A DNA stretch of 7,547 nt from DASVDK01 sp036562265 [NCBI: Thermodesulfobacteriota bacterium] (GTDB lineage: Bacteria > DASVDK01), in the NCBI GenBank assembly GCA_036562265.1, contig DATCKS010000026.1, positions 1 through 7,547 on the forward strand. The letters run 5' to 3'. Shown here piece by piece: positions 1 to 6,473 of the stretch. Both the position numbers and the translations under genes were made by a program. The notes under the pieces are model-generated. The model saw only the letters and a program-made list of their open reading frames with translations. It searched no databases and had not been told where the DNA came from. The stretch's first letter is position 1. Every line of letters begins with the position of its first letter.

Positions 1-1
1 G

Positions 2-22
2 AAAATGGAAAGGCCTGACCCC
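2..22. repeat. Possible end of a REP/RAYT-type dispersed element
   Basis: The first bases are AT-rich (AAAATGGAAA) and run into AGGCCTGACCCC. They stand out from the GC-rich remainder. From memory, sequences of the type 'AAAATG..AAGRCCTGACCCC' occur at the borders of small dispersed elements mobilised by REP-associated tyrosine (IS200-like, Y1) transposases in environmental bacteria. Only this 21-nt edge is visible. There is no transposase or paired end in the window, so this is a recollection-based resemblance and not an identification. Confidence 0.22.
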
Positions 23-36
23 CTGGGTTGCTTGCC

Positions 37-64
37 TTGACGCCCGGCTGGCGGCCGTGCTAAC
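37..64 (+). promoter_or_regulatory. Weak sigma-70-like promoter candidate
   Basis: TTGACG at 37-42 is a good -35 match (5 of 6 to TTGACA). The best -10 at suitable spacing is GCTAAC at 59-64, a 16-nt spacer with only 3 of 6 matches to TATAAT. Transcription would start near 70 and give a leader of about 20 nt before the regulator gene. No other promoter-like pair stands out in 1-91. The -10 is poor, so this is a candidate only. A promoter left of the window cannot be excluded. Confidence 0.25.
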
Positions 65-78
65 GGTGTTCGTGATGC

Positions 79-100
79 TGCATACAGGTGCATGCAGGTG
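79..100. promoter_or_regulatory. Operator-like repeats overlapping the regulator start
   Basis: TGCAT at 79-83 and ATGCA at 92-96 form a perfect 5-bp inverted repeat around an 8-nt centre. CATACAGGTG (81-90) and CATGCAGGTG (91-100) form a tandem direct repeat with one mismatch. FadR/FCD-type GntR regulators usually bind short palindromes close to their own promoters. The site lies just downstream of the candidate promoter and covers the start codon of the gntR gene, a position suited to autorepression. The assignment is inference. Confidence 0.33.
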
Positions 101-823
101 AATGCGGCCGTGGCCTCCGGACGGTCGTCCACTCGGGACCGCGTCTACGCCCTCATCCGGCAGCGGATCCTGAACGGCGACCTCGCCCCCGGGACGCGGC
201 TCGTCGCGGGGCAGATCGCCGCGTCGGTCAAGGCGAGCCGGACGCCGGTTCGGGAGGCGATCCTGCGCCTCGTGACCGAGGGGCTCGCCGAGGAGACGCC
301 GGCGGGCCACGTGGTCCGGGAGCTGACGGAGGAGCAGATCGCAGAGCTCTACGAGGTGCGGGTCCCGCTCGAGGCGACCGCGGCGCGGCTCGCCGCGATG
401 CAGCTCACGCCGCTCCACCTCGCGCAGATCGAGGCGCTGCACGAGCGGTTCACCGCGGGGGTCCGCAAGCCGCGTCCCGACGCGAAGGCGCTCGCCGTGC
501 TGAACCTCGAGCTGCACCGGGCGATCTGCCAGGCGGCGCGCAACCCCCTCCTCCTCGACTTCATGTCGCGCATCTACGACACGCTCGGGCGCTTCAGGCG
601 GACGACGTTCGAGCATCCGGGCCGCCTCGCCGAGGTCGCCGCGGAGCACGAGGCGCTCGTCGCCGCGCTCCGCGACCGCGACCCCGCCAGGGCCGAGGCG
701 GTCGCCCGGGCGCACATGGAGCACGCGATGGCGGTCCGCCTGGCGATGTCCCGGGAGCGCTACGGCGCCTCGATCGACGGCGCGCCGGCGCCCTCCGGGC
801 GCCGGACGCGGATCGGGAGGTAG
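92..823 (+). CDS. GntR-family transcriptional regulator, FCD (FadR) subfamily
   Basis: This is a 243-residue DNA-binding regulator that probably controls the downstream transport and oxidation genes in response to a carboxylic acid ligand. Residues about 14-76 form the winged helix-turn-helix. It contains the family signature PGTRL (33-37), then a recognition helix region with SRTPVREAILRL (49-60) and GL (64-65). Residues about 80-215 are an all-helical FCD domain. Its likely metal/ligand positions are N138, H142, H186 and H208, with the hallmark pattern N-x3-H...ARNPLL followed by EHEALVAAL. Length is normal for the family. There is an in-frame stop at 38-40 and no ATG, GTG or TTG start between it and 92. 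ATG 92 lacks a well-spaced ribosome site. GTG 98, two codons later, sits 7 nt after AGGTG (86-90) and may be the true start. It heads the operon with 7 nt to the next gene. The ligand cannot be told from sequence. The family assignment is firm. Confidence 0.93.
   Translation: MQVNAAVASGRSSTRDRVYALIRQRILNGDLAPGTRLVAGQIAASVKASRTPVREAILRLVTEGLAEETPAGHVVRELTEEQIAELYEVRVPLEATAARLAAMQLTPLHLAQIEALHERFTAGVRKPRPDAKALAVLNLELHRAICQAARNPLLLDFMSRIYDTLGRFRRTTFEHPGRLAEVAAEHEALVAALRDRDPARAEAVARAHMEHAMAVRLAMSRERYGASIDGAPAPSGRRTRIGR
815..821 (+). promoter_or_regulatory. Ribosome binding site for the dehydrogenase gene
   Basis: GGGAGGT ends 9 nt before ATG 831 and overlaps the last codons and TAG stop (821-823) of the regulator gene. 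This supports both the chosen start and coupled translation of the two genes. Confidence 0.7.
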
Positions 824-830
824 TTTCGCG

Positions 831-1925
831 ATGCGCCGCTACCGGATCGGCGTCCTCGAGGGGGACGGCATCGGACCGGAAGTGGTCCCGCCCGCGGTGG
901 ACGCCGTCGAGGCGGCGCGCGCCGTGGTCGGCGGCCCGGCGATCGACTGGGTGCCGCTCCCGATGGGCCTCACGGCGTACGAGCGGGAGGGCTCGACGCT
1001 GCCGGCCGCGACGGTGGCGGCGCTCGAGACCTGCGACGGCTTCCTCCTCGGCCCGGTGAGCCACCACACCTACGCCGTCGGGCGCCCGGAGATGGCCAAC
1101 CCGAGCGGGACGCTCCGCAAGCGGTTCGACCTCTACGCCAACGTGCGGCCGGCGAGGTCCTTCGCCGGGGTGAAAACGCGGTACACCGGCGTCGACCTCG
1201 TCGTCGTCCGCGAGAACACCGAAGGGTTCTACGCGGACCGGAACGTGCTCGACGGCAACGGCGAGTTCCGGCCCGACGCCGACACGGTGATCTCGGTGCG
1301 GGTCGTCACCCGCAAGGCGTCGCGCCGGATCGCGGAGTACGCCTTCGCGCTCGCGGCCGAGCGGGCGCGCGCCCGCGGCCGGCAGGGGCGCGTCACCGCC
1401 GTGCACAAGCAGAACGTGCTCAAGCTGGGCGACGGGCTCTTCCTCGACTGCTGCCGCGAGGTCGCGTCGCGCTACCCCGAGGTGGCCTTCGACACGGCCC
1501 ACGTCGACGCGTTCGCCATGTTCCTGGTCCAGCGGCCGGAGGCGTACGACGTCATCGTCACGACGAACCTCTTCGGCGACGTCCTGTCCGACGAGGCCGC
1601 GGGGCTCGTGGGCGGCCTCGGCCTCGCGCCGTCGCTGAACGTCGGCGCCGACATCGCGATGGCGCAGGCGGTGCACGGCTCGGCGCCCGACATCGCCGGT
1701 CGTGGGATCGCCAACCCGGTGGCCGAGATCCTGTCGATGCAGATGCTGCTCGCCTGGCTCGGCCAGCGCCACGACGACGACGCGGCCCGGGCCGCCGCCG
1801 CGCGGATCGCCGGTGCCGTCGACCGGGTGATCGCCGAGGGACGGGTGCGCACGCCGGACCTCGGCGGCCGCGACCGGACGGCCGACGTGGCCCGGGCGGT
1901 CGTCGAGGCGGTCCGGGCGTGCTAG
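831..1925 (+). CDS. NAD-dependent isocitrate/isopropylmalate-family dehydrogenase
   Basis: This 364-residue beta-decarboxylating dehydrogenase oxidises a (2R,3S)-type 2-hydroxyacid and decarboxylates it to a 2-oxoacid with NAD. The family includes 3-isopropylmalate, isocitrate, homoisocitrate, D-malate and tartrate enzymes, all of similar length. The N terminus has GDGIGPE (11-17). The substrate Arg set is R96 (in TLRKRF), R106 (in NVRPAR) and R127 (in VVRENTEGFY), with catalytic Y134 and K193 (HKQNVLK). The metal Asp residues are D226, D250 and D254 (TTNLFGDVLSDEAAG). The cofactor loop HGSAPDIAG (282-290) has Asp at 287, where NADP isocitrate dehydrogenases carry Lys-Tyr, so NAD is expected. 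The usual 'FEPVHGSAP' reads AQAVHGSAP here, a subfamily difference. The specificity loop (SHHTYAVGRPEMANPSG, 77-93) matches no textbook member closely enough to name the substrate. Its placement in a tricarboxylate operon suggests an isocitrate-like or malate-like substrate (inference). Confidence 0.93.
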   Translation: MRRYRIGVLEGDGIGPEVVPPAVDAVEAARAVVGGPAIDWVPLPMGLTAYEREGSTLPAATVAALETCDGFLLGPVSHHTYAVGRPEMANPSGTLRKRFDLYANVRPARSFAGVKTRYTGVDLVVVRENTEGFYADRNVLDGNGEFRPDADTVISVRVVTRKASRRIAEYAFALAAERARARGRQGRVTAVHKQNVLKLGDGLFLDCCREVASRYPEVAFDTAHVDAFAMFLVQRPEAYDVIVTTNLFGDVLSDEAAGLVGGLGLAPSLNVGADIAMAQAVHGSAPDIAGRGIANPVAEILSMQMLLAWLGQRHDDDAARAAAARIAGAVDRVIAEGRVRTPDLGGRDRTADVARAVVEAVRAC

Positions 1926-1930
1926 ATACC

Positions 1931-1959
1931 GTGCGCCGAGCGGCAGCGGTGTGGCGCAC
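1931..1959 (+). other. Intercistronic stem-loop
   Basis: GTGCGCC (1931-1937) pairs perfectly with GGCGCAC (1953-1959). One inner G-U pair (1938/1952) extends it to 8 bp around a 13-nt loop. It lies just after the dehydrogenase stop, in the only sizeable spacer between genes (1926-2011). No T-run follows, so it is not a typical intrinsic terminator. An RNA-processing or stability element that sets relative expression of the binding protein is possible, but in such GC-rich DNA chance pairing is also plausible. Confidence 0.35.
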
Positions 1960-1996
1960 CGCCGCCCGGGGCGATCATCGCGGATCGATACTACTC

Positions 1997-2004
1997 AAGG
2001 AGGT
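1997..2004 (+). promoter_or_regulatory. Strong ribosome binding site of the binding-protein gene
   Basis: AAGGAGGT is a near-perfect anti-Shine-Dalgarno match located 7 nt before ATG 2012. It fixes the start of the binding protein against a longer in-frame reading from GTG 1919, and it is the strongest such site in the window. That fits a protein needed in excess over its membrane partner. Confidence 0.85.
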
Positions 2005-2011
2005 GGTCGAC

Positions 2012-3106
2012 ATGTCCCTCACCCGATGGAGAGGATCCCACCGAGTCGTCATCGCCGTCCTGACGCTGAGCCTGCTGCTCGTCGCGCCCGTGGCACAGGC
2101 CGCCGAGTACTACGCGGGCAAGACGATCGAGATCGTGGTCCCGTTCGGCGCCGGCGGCGGCACCGACGTCTGGGCCCGCTTCATCGCCCCCTACCTCGAG
2201 CGGCACGTCCCGGGCAACCCCCGCGTCATCGTCAGGAACATGCCGGGCGGCGAGAGCATCACCGGCGCGAACCACTTCGCCGCGAACGCCCGCCCCGACG
2301 GCCTCACGCTCCTGGCCACGTCGGGCACGACCGCGTTCCACTACCTGCTCGGGCGGCCCCAGGTCCGCTACGACTTCGAGAAGCTCGCGCCGGTCATCGT
2401 CACCGCCACCGGCGGCGTCGTCTACGCCTCGCCCCGTACCGGCGTGAAGCAGCCGGCCGACCTCCTCAAGCCGCAGGCGCCGCTCGTCTACGGCGGCATC
2501 AGCGCGACCGGTCTCGACCTGGTTACGCTGCTCACCTTCGAGCTGCTCAAGCTCGACGTGAAGTCGGTGCTCGGCTTCGAGGGGCGCGGCCCGGCGCGGC
2601 TCGCCTTCGAGCGGGGCGAGACGACGCTCGACTACCAGACGACGACCGCCTACCAGACGCAGGTCGTGCCGCTGATCTCGCAGGGCAAGGTGACGCCGCT
2701 CATGACGTTCGGCATCCTCACCGGGCCTGGCAAGGTCGAGCGCGACCCGACCGTGCCCGACCTGCCGACCGTGCCGGAGGTCTACCAGCAGATCCACAAG
2801 GAGGCCCCGAGCGGGGTGGCCTGGCGCGCGTACCTCGCCTTCATGGCCGCCGGGTTCGCCTATCAGAAGGCGCTCTGGGCGCCCGACGGCACGCCGAAGG
2901 AGGTGATGGCGGCCCTGCACGAAGGGGCGCGGCGGCTCATCGAGAGCGCCGACTTCAAGGAGAAGAGCCAGGACCTCATGGAGGGGTACCCGACCTACTC
3001 CGGTGACGCCGTCGAGGCGGCGGTGCGCGAGGCGCTGTCGCTGCCGCCCGAGGTTCGGGCGTTCGCGCGCGACCTCGTCTCGACGAAGTACGGCGTGAAG
3101 TTCTAG
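2012..3106 (+). CDS. tctC: TTT-system periplasmic solute-binding protein (TctC/Bug family)
   Basis: This 364-residue extracytoplasmic receptor captures a carboxylate and delivers it to the TctA/TctB permease. Residues 1-30 are a Sec signal peptide: basic N region (R5, R7, R11), hydrophobic core at 12-27 and cleavage after A-Q-A (30/31). The mature N terminus has the family signature YYAGKTIEIVVPFGAGGGTD (33-52), followed by MPGGESITGANHFA (77-90) and RPDGLTLL. The C-terminal lobe shows the usual APDGTPKEVMAALHEG (290-305). The middle part (about 160-220, GISATGLDL...DYQTTTAYQTQ) departs from the common Bug pattern, and the protein is longer than the usual 320-330 residues, so it belongs to a divergent branch whose ligand cannot be inferred from Bug structures. 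The start is set by the strong ribosome site at 1997-2004. The permease gene follows after 18 nt. The symbol denotes the family, not proven citrate transport. Confidence 0.92.
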   Translation: MSLTRWRGSHRVVIAVLTLSLLLVAPVAQAAEYYAGKTIEIVVPFGAGGGTDVWARFIAPYLERHVPGNPRVIVRNMPGGESITGANHFAANARPDGLTLLATSGTTAFHYLLGRPQVRYDFEKLAPVIVTATGGVVYASPRTGVKQPADLLKPQAPLVYGGISATGLDLVTLLTFELLKLDVKSVLGFEGRGPARLAFERGETTLDYQTTTAYQTQVVPLISQGKVTPLMTFGILTGPGKVERDPTVPDLPTVPEVYQQIHKEAPSGVAWRAYLAFMAAGFAYQKALWAPDGTPKEVMAALHEGARRLIESADFKEKSQDLMEGYPTYSGDAVEAAVREALSLPPEVRAFARDLVSTKYGVKF

Positions 3107-3124
3107 CGCCGGGGGCCGCCGTCC

Positions 3125-5047
3125 GTGCCGGGAGCCGCGCTCGACGCCCTCGCCGCCTTCGCCGACCCCGCTCTGCTCGGGATGCTCCTCGCCGGCGTGC
3201 TGACCGGCACGGTGGTGGGGGTCATCCCGGGGCTGGGGGGCACGGCGGCGGTCTCCCTTCTCCTGCCGTTCGTCTTCGGACTCGAGGCGACCCACGCCAT
3301 GGCGCTCATGGTGGGCGCCGTGGCGGTGGTCCACACCGCGGACGTCATCTCGGCGGTCCTCCTCGCGGCCCCGGGATCGGCGTCCGCGGCGGTCGTCATG
3401 ATGGACGGGCACGCCCTGGCCCGGCAGGGGCAGGCCGGCCGGGCGCTCGCCGTCTCGTTCCTCGCCTCGATGCTCGGCGGCCTCATCGGGGCGTTCGGGT
3501 TGACCCTCTCGATCCCGATCGCGAGACCGCTGGTGCTCGCGTTCGGATCGCCCGAGATCTTCGTCCTCTGCCTCCTCGGCGTCAGCTTCGCGGTGTCGCT
3601 CTCCGAGGGGAAGATCCTCAAGGGCGCGGCGGCCGGCCTCCTGGGGCTCCTCCTCGGGACGGTCGGCTCGGCGCCGAACGCCGCCGAGTACCGCTTCACC
3701 TTCGGCACGACCACCCTCATGGATGGGCTGCCGCTCATCGCGATCGCGCTCGGCGTCTTCGGCCTCGCGGAGATCGCCGACTTCCTCCGGCGCGGCGCGG
3801 TGGCTTCCGGCGTCGCGGCGATCGGCGGCGGCTGGCTCCAGGGGATTCGCGACATCGTCCGGTACCGCTGGCACGTCGTACGCGGCGCGCTGATCGGCAT
3901 CTGGGCCGGCATCCTCCCCGGCATCGGCGCGACGGCGGGGACCTGGATGGCGTACGGGCAGGTCGTGGCGTCGGCTCGCGACAAGAGCCGCTTCGGCCGG
4001 GGCGACGTGCGCGGGATCATCGCGCCGGAGAGCGCGAACAACGCCGTCGAGGCGGGCGACCTCATCCCGACGCTCCTCTTCGGCGTCCCCGGCGGCGTGC
4101 CGGCCGCCATCATGATGGGCGCCCTGCTGGTCTTCGGCGTCCAGCCGGGGCCCCGCATCATGACGGAGCACCTCGACCTCGTCTACACGATCGTCTGGAG
4201 CTTCGCGATCGCCAACGTGGTCGGGGCCGGGCTGGCGTTCCTCCTGAGCCCGCTTCTCGCCCGGCTCACGTACGTCCCCTTCGTCCGGCTCGCGCCCGCG
4301 GTCCTCCTCGTGATGCTCGTCGGCGCCTACCAGGACAGCCCGAACATCGGCACGCTCGTGACCATGATCCTCCTCGGCGTCGCCGCCTGGCTCATGAAGC
4401 GGGCCGACTACCCGCGGGCGCCGCTCCTCATCGGCTACGTCCTCAGCCTCCCGACGGAGCGGTACTACTGGCTCACCGTCAACCTGCACGGTAGCTCGTG
4501 GGTGACGAGGCCCTGGGTCGTCGTCCTGCTCCTGCTCCTCGTGGCCTCGGTGGTGTGGGGCATCTGGAGCAGCCTCAAGGCGAACCGCGCCCCCGACGCG
4601 GAGGCGGAGGCGCCGAGCGGTCCGGCCTGGCACGTCGCGGTCAGCGCCGGCGCCCTGGTCGTCTTCTCGGCGGCGCTCGTCGCGAGCTTCGGCTACGACG
4701 AGGGGGCGAGGCTCCTGCCCATGCTCGCCACGATCCCGGGCGTCGCCGTGAGCCTCGTGCAGTTCGTGCTCGACGTGCGCCGGCTGCGGCGCGGCCCCGC
4801 GGGTCCGGCCACCGACCGGGCCGTGGTGCAATCGGCGCTCACGGCGTTCGGGTGGATGGCCGCCTTCGTGCTGCTCCTCTGGCTCTTCGGCCCGTACGTC
4901 GCGGCCGGCGTCTTCGTCCCGCTCTTCCTCGTCACGATGGCAAGGATGCGGTGGATCGGCGTGGCGACCTATACGCTGGTCGTGCTCCTCGCGATGTCGG
5001 GGCTGACCTGGCTCTTCGGTCTCACCTGGCCCCATGGCGTGATCTGA
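3125..5047 (+). CDS. tctA: TTT permease: TctA with C-terminal TctB-like domain (fusion)
   Basis: This 640-residue inner-membrane protein translocates the carboxylate presented by the binding protein, driven by an ion gradient in this family. Residues about 1-495 are TctA. They contain the first glycine-rich repeat GTVVGVIPGLGG (28-39), DGHALARQGQAGRAL, the second repeat GIWAGILPGIGATAG, and the conserved PESANNA (301-307) with FGVPGG...GVQPGPRIM after it. Many hydrophobic helices are present. A charged linker (KANRAPDAEAEAPSG) leads to residues about 502-640, which have about four further membrane helices in the arrangement of the small TctB subunit. TctA alone is about 500 residues and no separate tctB is present in the window, so a fusion is the best reading. 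The start is GTG 3125, the only ATG, GTG or TTG codon in frame directly after the upstream stop (3104-3106, same frame). Its ribosome site (GGGGG at 3111-3115) is modest. The symbol is a family label. Confidence 0.92.
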   Translation: MPGAALDALAAFADPALLGMLLAGVLTGTVVGVIPGLGGTAAVSLLLPFVFGLEATHAMALMVGAVAVVHTADVISAVLLAAPGSASAAVVMMDGHALARQGQAGRALAVSFLASMLGGLIGAFGLTLSIPIARPLVLAFGSPEIFVLCLLGVSFAVSLSEGKILKGAAAGLLGLLLGTVGSAPNAAEYRFTFGTTTLMDGLPLIAIALGVFGLAEIADFLRRGAVASGVAAIGGGWLQGIRDIVRYRWHVVRGALIGIWAGILPGIGATAGTWMAYGQVVASARDKSRFGRGDVRGIIAPESANNAVEAGDLIPTLLFGVPGGVPAAIMMGALLVFGVQPGPRIMTEHLDLVYTIVWSFAIANVVGAGLAFLLSPLLARLTYVPFVRLAPAVLLVMLVGAYQDSPNIGTLVTMILLGVAAWLMKRADYPRAPLLIGYVLSLPTERYYWLTVNLHGSSWVTRPWVVVLLLLLVASVVWGIWSSLKANRAPDAEAEAPSGPAWHVAVSAGALVVFSAALVASFGYDEGARLLPMLATIPGVAVSLVQFVLDVRRLRRGPAGPATDRAVVQSALTAFGWMAAFVLLLWLFGPYVAAGVFVPLFLVTMARMRWIGVATYTLVVLLAMSGLTWLFGLTWPHGVI

Positions 5048-5054
5048 TCCTCTG

Positions 5055-5083
5055 ACCCTCGGAGAAGAACCCTCGGAGAAAGA
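5055..5083 (+). repeat. 14-nt tandem repeat carrying a duplicated ribosome binding site
   Basis: ACCCTCGGAGAA occurs at 5055-5066 and again at 5069-5080, a period of 14 nt. The units continue as GA and AGA respectively. Each copy contains GGAG (5061-5064 and 5075-5078). The second copy is 6 nt before the GTG start of tcuA and is the likely working site. The first is 20 nt away and may be a leftover or a standby site. The repeat fills most of the 37-nt gap between the permease and tcuA. Confidence 0.8.
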
Positions 5084-5084
5084 C

Positions 5085-6473
5085 GTGAGCCACGTGTTCG
5101 ATGTCCTTGTCGTCGGCGGGGGCAACGCCGCCCTCTGCGCGGCCATGACCGCACGCCGCGCGGGGGCGAGCGTCCTCCTGCTCGAGGCGGCGCCGGAGGT
5201 CTACCGAGGCGGCAACAGCCGCCACACGCGCGACATCCGCTACGTCCACCCCGCCGCCACCCAGTACGTGACCGGCCCGTACTCGGAGGAGGAGTTCTGG
5301 GACGACCTCCTCAGGGTCACGGGAGGCGAGACCAACGAGGCGCTGGCGCGGCTGACGATCCGGGAGTCGGCCGACTTCGACCGGTGGATGTGGGCCCACG
5401 GCGTCAGGTGGCAGCGCCCGCTCTCCGGCACGCTCCACCTCGCCCGGACGAACCTCTTCTTCCTCGGCGGCGGCAAGGCGATGATGAACGCCTACTACGC
5501 GACCGCGCGCGACCTCGGCGTCGAGATCCGCTACGAGGCGGAGGTGCGGCGCCTCGACGTGCGCGACGGCGTCTTCCACTCGGCGACCGTGGTGCACGCG
5601 GGGCGGGAGGAGGAGGTCCGCGCGCAGGCGGTGGTCGTCGCGTCGGGCGGCTTCGAGGCCAACCGGGAGTGGCTCAGGGAGTACTGGGGCGACGCCGCGG
5701 ACAACTTCGTCATTCGCGGGACCCCCTACAACCAGGGGCGCGTCCTCGAGGCGCTCCTCGAGCACGGCGCGACGCCGGTCGGCAATCCGCGCCGGTTCCA
5801 CGCCGTGGCGGTCGACGCCCGCGCGCCGATGACCGACGGCGGCATCATCACCCGCCTCGACAGCGTCCCCTTCGGCATCGTGGTCAACCGGGAGGCGCGC
5901 CGGTTCTACGACGAGGGGGAGGACTTCTGGCCCAAGCGCTACGCGATCTGGGGCGGGCTCATCGCCGAGCAGCCGGGCCAGATCGCCTACTCCATCATCG
6001 ACTCGAAGTCGTTCGACCTCTTCATGCCGTCGGTGTTCCCGCCGATCGAGCGCGGAAGCCTCGAGGAACTCGCCGTCGAGCTGCACCTCGACCCGGCTGC
6101 CCTCAAGGCGACGGTCGACGCCTTCAACCGCGCCGTCCGGCCGGGGCGCTTCGATCCCGGCGCGCTCGACGACTGCCGGACCGAGGGGATCACGCCGGTC
6201 AAGAGCCACTGGGCGCGCCCGATCGACCGGCCCCCCTTCTGGGCCTACCCCTTGAGGCCGGGGATCACGTTCACGTACCTCGGGGTGGCCGTCGACGACC
6301 ACGCGCGCGTGCTCTTCCGCAGCGGCGAGCCCTCCCCCAACGTCTTCGCCGCGGGGGAGGTCATGGCCGGCAACATCCTCGGCCGCGGCTACCTCGCGGG
6401 GTTCGGGCTCACCATCGGCACGGTATTCGGCAGGATCGCGGGACGGGAGGCCGCACGTCATGCCCGGGCTTGA
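5085..6473 (+). CDS. tcuA: FAD-dependent tricarballylate dehydrogenase-type oxidoreductase TcuA
   Basis: This 462-residue flavoprotein is close in length to characterised TcuA (about 465). In Salmonella TcuA oxidises tricarballylate to cis-aconitate and hands electrons to TcuB. Residues 5-34 are the FAD-binding Rossmann segment: FDVLVVGGGNAAL (G11, G13, A16) ending in acidic E34. RGGNSRHTRDIRY (41-53) is typical of TcuA and related flavoproteins. Further family marks are ASGGFEANREW near 186-196, RGTPYNQGRVL, GIVVNREARRFYDEGEDFW (264-282) in the substrate-capping region, and the C-terminal FAD segment NVFAAGEVMAGNILGRGYLAGFGLTIG. No signal peptide is seen, so it should be cytoplasmic and docked to TcuB. 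GTG 5085 is chosen because GGAG (5075-5078) lies 6 nt before it. The 3' end overlaps tcuB by 14 nt, which implies coupled translation. Family certainty is high, but the true substrate could be a relative of tricarballylate. Confidence 0.92.
   Translation: MSHVFDVLVVGGGNAALCAAMTARRAGASVLLLEAAPEVYRGGNSRHTRDIRYVHPAATQYVTGPYSEEEFWDDLLRVTGGETNEALARLTIRESADFDRWMWAHGVRWQRPLSGTLHLARTNLFFLGGGKAMMNAYYATARDLGVEIRYEAEVRRLDVRDGVFHSATVVHAGREEEVRAQAVVVASGGFEANREWLREYWGDAADNFVIRGTPYNQGRVLEALLEHGATPVGNPRRFHAVAVDARAPMTDGGIITRLDSVPFGIVVNREARRFYDEGEDFWPKRYAIWGGLIAEQPGQIAYSIIDSKSFDLFMPSVFPPIERGSLEELAVELHLDPAALKATVDAFNRAVRPGRFDPGALDDCRTEGITPVKSHWARPIDRPPFWAYPLRPGITFTYLGVAVDDHARVLFRSGEPSPNVFAAGEVMAGNILGRGYLAGFGLTIGTVFGRIAGREAARHARA
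6445..6450 (+). promoter_or_regulatory. Ribosome binding site of tcuB inside tcuA
   Basis: GGGAGG lies 9 nt before ATG 6460, within the last codons of tcuA. It decides the tcuB start and the 14-nt overlap. Confidence 0.7.

Noticed and set aside
88-1059. Alternative + strand frame overlapping the regulator and the dehydrogenase start
   Set aside because: The product is Arg/Gly/Ala/Pro-rich with no fold signature; the frame starting at 92 encodes a complete GntR/FCD protein.
1931-1970. Intrinsic terminator between the dehydrogenase and binding-protein genes
   Set aside because: No T-run follows the stem and the downstream genes appear to belong to the same operon.
1919-2011. N-terminal extension of the binding protein from GTG 1919
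   Set aside because: It would put 31 polar residues before a perfect signal peptide and ignore the AAGGAGGT site 7 nt before ATG 2012.
4498-5055. Possible separate small gene over the TctB-like part of the permease
   Set aside because: That frame is an Arg/Gly/Pro-rich shadow. The TctB-like helices are read in the permease frame without a stop in between.
1991-5146. Very long antisense open frame (about 1050 codons) opposite tctC and tctA
   Set aside because: Its product is low-complexity Arg/Glu/Asp/His/Gly-rich, as expected from the complement of GC-biased codons. The + strand frames show clear family motifs throughout.
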